Source: an uncultured Flavobacteriaceae bacterium
GTDB lineage: Bacteria; Bacteroidota; Bacteroidia; Flavobacteriales; Flavobacteriaceae
DNA length: 8,794 nucleotides
NCBI GenBank assembly: GCA_938041595.1
Contig: CALITN010000021.1
Coordinates: forward strand, 1 to 8,794
Reading direction: 5' to 3'
The notes beneath the pieces were generated by a model that searched no databases, was not told the origin of the DNA, and saw nothing but the letters and a program-made list of their open reading frames with translations. Position numbers and translations under genes: made by a program. Below, piece after piece: positions 1 to 5,739 of the stretch (positions are counted from its first letter, which is position 1; each line of letters starts with the position of its first letter).

Positions 1-1961
1 ACGTAGGAATTAGTTCCGGGTTTGCGATAAGCAATGGCAGATTCCCCCAAGATCATCCCCTGATTGATTAGTTTTTTAGCATACTCATCAACGGGTAATT
101 TTCCTAAGTCATAAAGAAATTTTTGCCAAAAACGGGAGTACAACAAATGCCCAGTCGCATGTTCGCTTCCCCCAAGATAGAGGTCAACATCTTGCCAATA
201 ATCCACGGCATTTTTGTCGGCAAAGGCTTGGCTGTTTTGAGCATCCATATAACGATAAAAATACCAGGAGCTTCCAGCCCAGCCGGGCATGGTGTTTAAC
301 TCCAAGGGGAAAACAGTCTGATAATCAATTTCTGAAACAGCAACCACTTTTCGCAGCCTTTCATCCCAACCCCATTTCGTCGCATTTCCCAAGGGTGGAT
401 TCCCTTCTGGCGTGGGGAGATATTTTTCAACCGCAGGTAATTCCAAGGGCAAATCTTCCAAAGTCAATGGACAAGGAAGATTGTTTTTGTAATAAATAGG
501 AATGGGTTCTCCCCAATAACGCTGGCGGGAAAAAATAGCATCACGCAAACGATAGGTAACACTTCCTTTTCCTTTTCCGGCTGCCTCTAATGCTTCAATG
601 ACCTTTGGAAGTGCTTCGGTATAGGCCAATCCGTTAAGAAAATCAGAATCGCAAAGCGGAGTATTCCCCTTCTCTGCATAGGCAGCTTCCGAAATATCAA
701 TACCCTCAAAAATATTGGGAATGGGCAGATTGAAATGCTTGGCAAAATTGTAGTCTCGCTGATCGCCACAAGGAACAGCCATCACAGCTCCCGTTCCGTA
801 GCCGGCCAGTACGTAGTCTCCGATCCAAATGGGAACCCGTTCTTGGGTAAATGGATGCAAAGCATACGCTCCAGTAAAGACCCCCGAAATGGATTTTACA
901 TCCGCTTGACGATCACGTTCCGATCGTTGTTTTGTTTTTTCAATGTAAGCTGTCACAGCCTCATGCTGTTCTGGAGTTGTGATTTGCTGCACCAATTCCA
1001 ACTCGGGTGCTAAAGTCATAAAACTAACGCCAAAAAGCGTATCCGGACGGGTGGTAAATACTTCTATCTGTTGGGAATGTCCCGCTATGGCAAACTGAAC
1101 GTTGGCACCCGTAGATTTTCCAATCCAATTGCGCTGCATTTCTTTGAGAGGATCTGGCCAATCAATAGTATCAAGACCCTGAAGTAAACGCTCGGCATAG
1201 GCTCCGATCCGCATACTCCATTGCCGCATACTCTTTTTGGTTACAGGATGCCCACCCCGTTCGGAAACACCGTCAATAATCTCGTCGTTTGCCAAAACAG
1301 TCCCCAAAGCAGGACACCAGTTTACTTCGGATTCGGCCAAATAAGTCAATCGGTATTTTAAGAGTAATTCCTGCTGTTGCGCTTCGGAATAGCCCTGCCA
1401 TTCGGAGTCGGAAAAAATAGGAGTATCTGTATCGCAAATGGCTGCAACTTGACCGTTGCCCTCCTTTTGAAAACGCTTGATTAGCTGTGAAATCGGTTGC
1501 GCCTTGTCGGTATCAATACAGTAATAGTGCTCAAAAAGAAGTAGAAAAATCCACTGCGTCCATTTGTAATAATCGGCGTTGGAGGTTCTGATTTCACGAC
1601 TCCAATCAAAGGAAAAACCCATACGATCGAGCTGCTGCCGATAGCGTTCAATATTTTTTTTGGTGGTCTTTGCCGGATGCTGCCCCGTTTGGATTGCATA
1701 TTGTTCCGCAGGCAAGCCAAAAGAGTCAAAGCCTTGGGGATGAAGAACATTATAGCCCTTGTGCCGATAATAGCGCGCTACGATATCACTCGCAATATAG
1801 CCGAGTGGATGCCCTACATGCAAACCTGCCCCGGAAGGGTAGGGAAACATATCCAAAACATAATATTTGGGTTGGGTACTGTTGTTGTCTGCCTTATAGG
1901 TTTGGTTTTTAGCCCAATATTGTTGCCATTTGGCTTCAATCGCTTTAAAGTCGTAGCTCAC
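1..1961 (-). CDS. leuS: Leucyl-tRNA synthetase, N-terminal 653 codons (3' end outside window)
   Basis: Class I aminoacyl-tRNA synthetase that charges tRNA-Leu in the cytoplasm and edits mischarged tRNA. Seen in the translation: the HIGH-type signature HVGHP at residues 48-52, the WCPALGTVLANDE stretch near 215, the editing-domain (CP1) threonine-rich motif TTRPDTLFG at 303-311, and GTGAVMAVPCGDQRD near 389-403, followed by the YWGEPIP and GGSEHATGHLLYSRFW stretches of the returning catalytic domain. The KMSKS loop, anticodon-binding and C-terminal domains lie beyond the window edge. Start: GTG at 1961-1959, because an in-frame TAA lies two codons upstream and the N-terminus MSYDFKAIEAKWQQYW fits the family; the first ATG is codon 38, too late. 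Relative to the E. coli form there is an insertion of about 55 residues at roughly 148-203, and the zinc-binding cysteines after WCP are absent. Divergent from ftsX. Identification is secure. Confidence 0.97.
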   Translation of the reverse strand, partial: MSYDFKAIEAKWQQYWAKNQTYKADNNSTQPKYYVLDMFPYPSGAGLHVGHPLGYIASDIVARYYRHKGYNVLHPQGFDSFGLPAEQYAIQTGQHPAKTTKKNIERYRQQLDRMGFSFDWSREIRTSNADYYKWTQWIFLLLFEHYYCIDTDKAQPISQLIKRFQKEGNGQVAAICDTDTPIFSDSEWQGYSEAQQQELLLKYRLTYLAESEVNWCPALGTVLANDEIIDGVSERGGHPVTKKSMRQWSMRIGAYAERLLQGLDTIDWPDPLKEMQRNWIGKSTGANVQFAIAGHSQQIEVFTTRPDTLFGVSFMTLAPELELVQQITTPEQHEAVTAYIEKTKQRSERDRQADVKSISGVFTGAYALHPFTQERVPIWIGDYVLAGYGTGAVMAVPCGDQRDYNFAKHFNLPIPNIFEGIDISEAAYAEKGNTPLCDSDFLNGLAYTEALPKVIEALEAAGKGKGSVTYRLRDAIFSRQRYWGEPIPIYYKNNLPCPLTLEDLPLELPAVEKYLPTPEGNPPLGNATKWGWDERLRKVVAVSEIDYQTVFPLELNTMPGWAGSSWYFYRYMDAQNSQAFADKNAVDYWQDVDLYLGGSEHATGHLLYSRFWQKFLYDLGKLPVDEYAKKLINQGMILGESAIAYRKPGTNSY

Positions 1962-1979
1962 ACCTTATTTTTTAAAGCC

Positions 1980-1987
1980 CAAAAATA
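1980..1987 (-). promoter_or_regulatory. Putative leuS promoter, -7 element
   Basis: Read on the minus strand the bases are TATTTTTG, an exact match to the Bacteroidota -7 consensus TAnnTTTG. It lies 18 bases before the GTG start of leuS, so the predicted leader is only about a dozen bases. No TTG is seen at the expected -33 distance (17-23 bases upstream), only a T-run. The site is read from sequence; its use as a promoter is inferred. Confidence 0.45.
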
Positions 1988-2011
1988 CGGTTCTACCCCT
2001 GAAAGAAAAAG

Positions 2012-2059
2012 TTTGACAGCCCTAAAAGTAGTCCCGTATGGGTTTGTTTCTTATTTTTA
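2012..2059 (+). promoter_or_regulatory. Possible ftsX operon promoter region (weak)
   Basis: Within the 114-bp leuS/ftsX spacer two imperfect candidates face ftsX. One pairs TTTG at 2012-2015 with TATGGGTTTG at 2037-2046, a -33-like and a -7-like element 21 bases apart, but with two extra bases inside the -7 box. The other is TATTTTTA at 2052-2059, one mismatch from TAnnTTTG, which would give a leader of about ten bases. Neither is a full match, so the exact promoter is unresolved. Nothing else was seen in this spacer. Confidence 0.25.
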
Positions 2060-2075
2060 CTCAAAATAAACAACA

Positions 2076-2954
2076 TTGCACAAGCCCTCAGAAGACCGGT
2101 TTCAAAAACGCCGCCTCAGAAACAGCTATTTTTCAGTGGTTATCAGTATTTCCTTAGTGTTGTTTCTGGTAGGTATTTTGGGTGCTTTGCTATTGAATTC
2201 CAAAAAGGTAGCCGATCATTTCAAAGAACAGATCGCCCTAACCTTATACATCAATGATTCGGCGAAAGAAATCGAAGTTCAGCAACTTATCAAAACACTC
2301 CGATTAAACAGCGCTACAAAGAAGGTTGTTTGGGTTTCCAAAGAAGAAGCCGCCCAAATTCACACCAACGAAATTGGCGAGGACTTTATGGAGTTTTTGG
2401 GATACAATCCACTCTTGGCTTCGGTAGATGTCTATTTCAACGCAGACTACGCAACCCCTGCTTTTGTGAAGAATATCAGCACCTCATTTGAGGACAACAG
2501 TTTTGTAGACGAGATTATCTACGATCAACCCTTACTCGAATTATTAGATGCCAATATTCAAAAAATCAGTTACTGGCTTTTGCTTGCCGCAGTATTGTTT
2601 GTGGTTGTAGCCATGTTGCTAATCAACAGTTCCATTCGTCTGTCAATTCACTCCAAACGTTTTGTGATCAAAACCATGCAACTCGTAGGCGCACACAAAC
2701 GATTTATCAGGTGTCCCTTCATCCGAACTCATGTTCAGTTGGGATTGGCGGCCTCTTTAATTGCCAGTGCGGGAATTGCTGCCGTGGTATGGGAATTGGA
2801 TCAGCGTTTCCCTGAACTGCAAATTCTCCGTCACCCGGAGGAACCTGCCATAATTCTTGGAATTGTGGTAGCACTTGGGTTGAGCATCACTTATTTCAGT
2901 ACGTATTTCGCCACCCAACTATACCTGAACCTTAAGACCGACGCTGTTTACTAA
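2076..2954 (+). CDS. ftsX: Cell division protein FtsX (FtsEX permease-like subunit)
   Basis: Inner-membrane subunit of the FtsEX ABC-type complex, which in studied bacteria couples cytosolic ATP hydrolysis by FtsE to activation of periplasmic peptidoglycan hydrolases at the division site. The 292-residue product has the expected topology: a short basic cytoplasmic N-terminus (KRRLRNSYFS), TM1 at about 18-40, an extracytoplasmic domain at about 41-165 containing VVWVSKEEAA and the following acidic stretch, then TM2 (166-186), TM3 (219-239) and TM4 (257-279). The start is TTG at 2076: an in-frame TAA sits three codons upstream (2067-2069) and the first in-frame ATG is near codon 104, inside the extracytoplasmic domain. 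No ftsE is adjacent; the upstream neighbour is divergent leuS. First gene of the run with DUF3098, uppP and truB. The TTG start may limit translation. Family assignment is firm; the partner is inferred. Confidence 0.92.
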   Translation: MHKPSEDRFQKRRLRNSYFSVVISISLVLFLVGILGALLLNSKKVADHFKEQIALTLYINDSAKEIEVQQLIKTLRLNSATKKVVWVSKEEAAQIHTNEIGEDFMEFLGYNPLLASVDVYFNADYATPAFVKNISTSFEDNSFVDEIIYDQPLLELLDANIQKISYWLLLAAVLFVVVAMLLINSSIRLSIHSKRFVIKTMQLVGAHKRFIRCPFIRTHVQLGLAASLIASAGIAAVVWELDQRFPELQILRHPEEPAIILGIVVALGLSITYFSTYFATQLYLNLKTDAVY

Positions 2955-2965
2955 GTCGAATTGTT

Positions 2966-3202
2966 ATGGAATCTAAAAAAAAGAAAGTCTTCATTTTCGA
3001 GAAAAAAAATTACCGCTTGCTCCTCGTAGCTTTGGGAGTCATTGCCTTGGGATTTGTTCTAATGTCAGGAGGAGGGAGTGAAGACCCCTCAGTATTCAAT
3101 CCTGAGATTTTTAGTTTCCGTCGCATCCGTTTGGCTCCTAGTTTGGTTCTCGTCGGATTTGGCATAGCTGTTTATTCTATTTTTGCCAAAACAAACGCTT
3201 AA
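2966..3202 (+). CDS. DUF3098 family small membrane protein
   Basis: A 78-residue protein of unknown function, recognised as DUF3098. It has a lysine-rich cytoplasmic-type N-terminus (residues 2-15, including MESKKKKVFIFEKKNY), a first membrane segment at about 17-34, a short loop carrying MSGGGSEDPSVFNPEIFSF, and a second membrane segment at about 56-74. The GG.S.DP..FN.EIFS..R pattern between the helices is the most family-like part. It begins 11 bp after ftsX, and its stop codon TAA shares one base with the ATG of uppP (TAATG), so it is probably co-translated with the envelope genes on either side. From memory, this position between ftsX and uppP is common in Bacteroidota. A role in envelope or lipid-carrier processes is suggested only by context; no catalytic residues are evident. 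Confidence 0.88.
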   Translation: MESKKKKVFIFEKKNYRLLLVALGVIALGFVLMSGGGSEDPSVFNPEIFSFRRIRLAPSLVLVGFGIAVYSIFAKTNA

Positions 3203-3993
3203 TGGAATGGCTTTCGGCGCTTTTGCTAGGGATTATTCAAGGCCTAACAGAGTTTTTGCCTGTCTCCTCCAGTGGCCATTTGGAATTAGCTAAAGTTTTT
3301 CTCGGTGGCACCTTACCCCAAGAAGGCCTTCTACTAACGATTGTACTGCACACCGCTACTGCCTTGAGTACCATCTATGTTTTTCGAAAGGATATTGGTG
3401 CCATTCTCAAAGGTCTTTTGGAATTCCAAAAAAATGAAAGCTGGACTTTTGCGCTCTTCATCTTAATTTCCATGCTTCCAGCAGCAGGGGTTGGTCTCTT
3501 TTTAGAAGATCAAATTGCGCAACTCTTTGAAGGAAATTTAATACTGGTTGGCACCGCTTTACTTCTAACAGCAGTATTGCTTCGCATTGCGGATCGAAAA
3601 ACTGTGGAAGGTCGCCCTCTTTCTCCCAAAAATGCAGCTCTTATCGGTATTGCGCAGGCCATTGCTATTCTCCCAGGGATTTCTAGAAGTGGGACTACCA
3701 TTGCTACTGCAGTCCTATTGGGGATCGAACGGGAAAAAGCAGCCCGTTTTTCTTTTTTGATGGTAATACCACTCATTCTAGGCAGTATGCTCAAACGGAT
3801 ATTGGATATGAACTCGGCACCTGTGGAAATTGCTTTTTTCCCGCTAGCGATAGGTTTTATTGCAGCCTTTATCACTGGGGTGTTTGCTTGTCGATGGATG
3901 ATTGCCTTAGTCAAGCGCAGTCAACTTTCCTACTTCGCGCTCTACTGTTTGTTGGTTGGACTCCTCGCTTTAGGTTATGAACTCTTTGTATAA
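3202..3993 (+). CDS. uppP: Undecaprenyl-diphosphatase UppP (BacA family)
   Basis: Integral membrane enzyme that dephosphorylates undecaprenyl pyrophosphate to undecaprenyl phosphate, recycling the lipid carrier for peptidoglycan and other surface polymers; extra copies give bacitracin resistance in characterised species. The 263-residue product carries both family signatures: QGLTEFLPVSSSGH at 13-26 (Glu17, Ser24 and His26 in the active-site region) and LPGISRSGTT at 157-166 (Arg162), with hydrophobic segments throughout (about 43-60, 82-101, 112-129, 145-160, 183-196, 211-229 and 241-260). The first acidic residue of the E. coli EGxTE motif is Gln13 here, a frequent variant. Length is normal. 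Its ATG overlaps the DUF3098 stop by one base and its last 17 bases overlap the annotated truB start, which indicates translational coupling. Confidence 0.96.
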   Translation: MEWLSALLLGIIQGLTEFLPVSSSGHLELAKVFLGGTLPQEGLLLTIVLHTATALSTIYVFRKDIGAILKGLLEFQKNESWTFALFILISMLPAAGVGLFLEDQIAQLFEGNLILVGTALLLTAVLLRIADRKTVEGRPLSPKNAALIGIAQAIAILPGISRSGTTIATAVLLGIEREKAARFSFLMVIPLILGSMLKRILDMNSAPVEIAFFPLAIGFIAAFITGVFACRWMIALVKRSQLSYFALYCLLVGLLALGYELFV

Positions 3994-4693
3994 ATTGAAC
4001 GTTAACGATTGGCGTCAAGGGCAGTTGCTTTTGGTAGACAAACCCTTGAATTGGACCTCTTTTCAAGTAGTTAATAAAATTCGGTGGCATCTCAAGCGAC
4101 GTTTTGGATTGAAAAAGATAAAAGTGGGACATGCTGGAACTTTGGATCCCCTTGCCTCAGGGCTATTGTTAATTTGTGTTGGGCGATGGACCAAACGCAT
4201 TTCTGAATTTCAAGGAATGGAAAAAGAATATATGGGGCATATTCAGCTGGGAAGCACCACCCCCTCCTATGATCTAGAAACTGCGATCGACACCACTTTT
4301 CCTATCGAACACATTGACGCAGCAACTATTGAAGTTGCTCGTAAAACATTTGAGGGAGAACAACTTCAATATCCCCCACAATTTTCTGCCATCAAGAAAG
4401 ATGGTGTACGGCTTTATGAACACGCTCGGAAAGGTGAAACTGTGGAAGTCCATCCGCGAAAGATTCATATCCATCATTTTTCTCTTGATTCCACTCACTT
4501 CCCGGAGCTCTCCTTCCGAGTGCGGTGCAGCAAAGGTACCTACATCCGATCCCTGGCCCACGATCTCGGAAAAACCCTTGAGTCGGGAGCGCACCTAAGC
4601 TCGCTCAGAAGAACAAAAATTGGCCGTTATGACGTAGCCGATGCCTATTCCCTAGACGATTTAATCAAAATCTTGGAGGGTCCCATTCAATAG
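3977..4693 (+). CDS. truB: tRNA pseudouridine(55) synthase TruB
   Basis: Isomerises uridine 55 in the T-loop of most tRNAs. The 238-residue product has the catalytic motif GHAGTLDPLASGLL with Asp57 as nucleophile, LLVDKPLNWTSF near 18-29, the TTPSYDLETAID stretch near 94-105, PPQFSAIKKDGVRLYEHARKG near 133-153 and the late CSKGTYIRSLAHDLG motif. It is shorter than the E. coli protein (about 314) and ends soon after the LRRTKIGRYDV stretch, so a C-terminal PUA domain appears to be missing, as in other Bacteroidota TruB proteins I recall. Start: ATG at 3977 overlaps uppP by 17 bp; a TTG at 3995, one base after the uppP stop, would begin MNVNDWRQGQ, closer to the N-terminus usual in flavobacteria. 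Last gene of the envelope run. Confidence 0.96.
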   Translation: MNSLYKLNVNDWRQGQLLLVDKPLNWTSFQVVNKIRWHLKRRFGLKKIKVGHAGTLDPLASGLLLICVGRWTKRISEFQGMEKEYMGHIQLGSTTPSYDLETAIDTTFPIEHIDAATIEVARKTFEGEQLQYPPQFSAIKKDGVRLYEHARKGETVEVHPRKIHIHHFSLDSTHFPELSFRVRCSKGTYIRSLAHDLGKTLESGAHLSSLRRTKIGRYDVADAYSLDDLIKILEGPIQ

Positions 4694-4701
4694 AAGTAGA
4701 T

Positions 4702-4725
4702 AAAAAGTAGCTTTTTCGCTATTTT
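4702..4725 (+). terminator. Possible truB terminator hairpin
   Basis: AAAAAGTAGC (4702-4711) can pair with GCTATTTTT (4717-4725) with a single bulged G (4707) and a six-base T-rich loop. The 3' arm is itself a T-run, so the structure resembles a weak, AT-rich intrinsic terminator nine bases after the truB stop. An alternative, perfect 6-bp hairpin, AAAAAG-tag-CTTTTT (4702-4716), uses the same 5' arm. With only four GC or CG-flanked core pairs, stability is modest. Termination is inferred, and read-through into nadA cannot be excluded. Confidence 0.3.
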
Positions 4726-4727
4726 TG
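4720..4727 (+). promoter_or_regulatory. Putative nadABC promoter, -7 element
   Basis: TATTTTTG matches the Bacteroidota -7 consensus TAnnTTTG exactly and is the same octamer as the one facing leuS. It ends ten bases before the nadA ATG, so the transcript would have only about five untranslated bases. No TTG occurs 17-23 bases upstream. Promoter use is inferred from the match and from the 44-bp gap that breaks the otherwise overlapping gene series. Confidence 0.45.
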
Positions 4728-4736
4728 TATAAAAAT
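4721..4736. repeat. Perfect inverted repeat at the nadA start, possible operator
   Basis: ATTTTT-GTAT-AAAAAT is a perfect 6-bp inverted repeat with a 4-base centre. It overlaps the putative -7 element and the predicted transcription start and ends one base before the nadA ATG. Such a position would suit a repressor site, but the repeat is pure A/T in its arms and could be chance in AT-rich DNA. No known NAD-regulator motif was recognised. Confidence 0.3.
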
Positions 4737-4737
4737 T

Positions 4738-5736
4738 ATGAAAGCGCACGATACTCAAATATATCTACCCCAGCTGCAGCGTCGTGGATTCATAAACGAA
4801 CCCATCCCAAAAGGCATTTCTTTAGAAGCCGAGATTCTCCGTCTCAAGGAAGAAAAAAATGCCGTCTTGTTGGCGCATTATTATCAAGAAGATACCATCC
4901 AAGAACTGGCGGATTATTTGGGTGATAGCCTTTATTTGGCTCAAGCCGCCAAAGAAGTAAAAGCAGATATCATTGTGTTTGCGGGAGTTCACTTTATGGC
5001 GGAAACTGCCAAAATCATCAATCCGAGCAAAAAAGTGCTCCTCCCCGATCTCAAAGCAGGCTGTTCCCTAGCAGATTCCTGCCCCCCTGGAGATTTTAAA
5101 AAGTTTAAAGAGCAACACCCCGATGCGGTTGTAGTTACGTATATCAATTGTTCGGCGGAGATTAAGGCCTTGAGTGATATTGTTTGCACCTCAAGTAATG
5201 CTCTTCGCGTGATCGAATCCATCCCTAAGGAAACACCCATTATCTTTGCTCCAGACAAAAATCTCGGACGCTACCTTATCAAAGAAACGGGACGTGATAT
5301 GATTCTTTGGGAAGGTTCCTGCTTGGTACACGAAGCATTTTCTTTTGATCGAATCGTAGCCCTGGCACAGGAATATCCTACAGCTGAGTTCATCGCCCAT
5401 CCAGAAAGTGAATCACAAGTATTGGAAATCGCCAAATATGTAGGCAGCACCTCAGGCTTATTAAACTATGTCCAAGAAAGTGCCGCCACTTCATTTATCG
5501 TGGCCACTGAGGCAGGGATCTTACATGAAATGAAGAAACGTTGTCCTGAAAAAACGTTTATCCCAGCACCTGTAGAAGACGAAAGTTGCGCTTGTAGTGA
5601 ATGTGCTTATATGAAACTCAACACGCTGGAAAAACTTTACAATTGCTTGCGTTTTGAATTGCCTGAAATAGAACTAGACTCGCAATTGATCGCAGCTGCC
5701 AAAGCACCTATCGATCGCATGCTTGCCCTTGGCTAA
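4738..5736 (+). CDS. nadA: Quinolinate synthase NadA (4Fe-4S)
   Basis: Condenses iminoaspartate from NadB with dihydroxyacetone phosphate to make quinolinate, the second step of de novo NAD synthesis, in the cytoplasm. The 332-residue product has the three repeated domains of the family. Motifs seen are LLAHYYQ near 44-50, GVHFMAETAKI near 83-93, LKAGCSLADSCP near 106-116, YINCSAEIKA near 135-144, VCTSSNA near 149-155, APDKNLGRYL at 171-180, GSCLVHEAF near 193-201, HPES near 221 and a C-terminal CACSECAYMKLNTLEKLY segment. By alignment to E. coli NadA from memory, the cluster ligands are Cys109, Cys195 and Cys289. The cysteine-rich loop is CxCxxC rather than the E. coli CxxCxxC. The N-terminus has about 45 residues before the AHYY motif, similar to E. 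coli in length. nadB follows after 3 bp. Confidence 0.97.
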   Translation: MKAHDTQIYLPQLQRRGFINEPIPKGISLEAEILRLKEEKNAVLLAHYYQEDTIQELADYLGDSLYLAQAAKEVKADIIVFAGVHFMAETAKIINPSKKVLLPDLKAGCSLADSCPPGDFKKFKEQHPDAVVVTYINCSAEIKALSDIVCTSSNALRVIESIPKETPIIFAPDKNLGRYLIKETGRDMILWEGSCLVHEAFSFDRIVALAQEYPTAEFIAHPESESQVLEIAKYVGSTSGLLNYVQESAATSFIVATEAGILHEMKKRCPEKTFIPAPVEDESCACSECAYMKLNTLEKLYNCLRFELPEIELDSQLIAAAKAPIDRMLALG

Positions 5737-5739
5737 ACT

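Noticed and set aside
735..1013. 92-codon plus-strand frame within leuS
   Set aside because: Antisense to the LeuRS editing domain, where the minus-strand frame is continuous and conserved.
1677..2069. 130-codon open frame on the plus strand running from inside leuS into the leuS/ftsX spacer
   Set aside because: It lies antisense to the strongly conserved LeuRS N-terminus, resembles no protein family I know, and ends just before ftsX. It is best explained as a shadow frame.
3510..3914. 134-codon open frame on the minus strand within uppP
   Set aside because: Its sequence is the antisense image of conserved UppP membrane segments, with no recognisable motif and no start context of its own.
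4274..4594. 106-codon minus-strand frame and a 94-codon plus-strand frame (4314-4598) inside truB
   Set aside because: Both overlap the conserved TruB coding frame fully, and neither resembles a known protein.
4694..4710. AAGTAG direct repeat at 4694-4699 and 4705-4710
   Set aside because: Six-base repeat in AT-rich spacer with no further copies; not enough to call a binding site.
4738..4870. Possible NAD-sensing riboswitch or regulator site before or at the start of nadA
   Set aside because: The spacer is only 44 bp, too short for a known NAD riboswitch, and no recognised NAD-regulator operator was seen. The bases after 4738 encode the NadA N-terminus.
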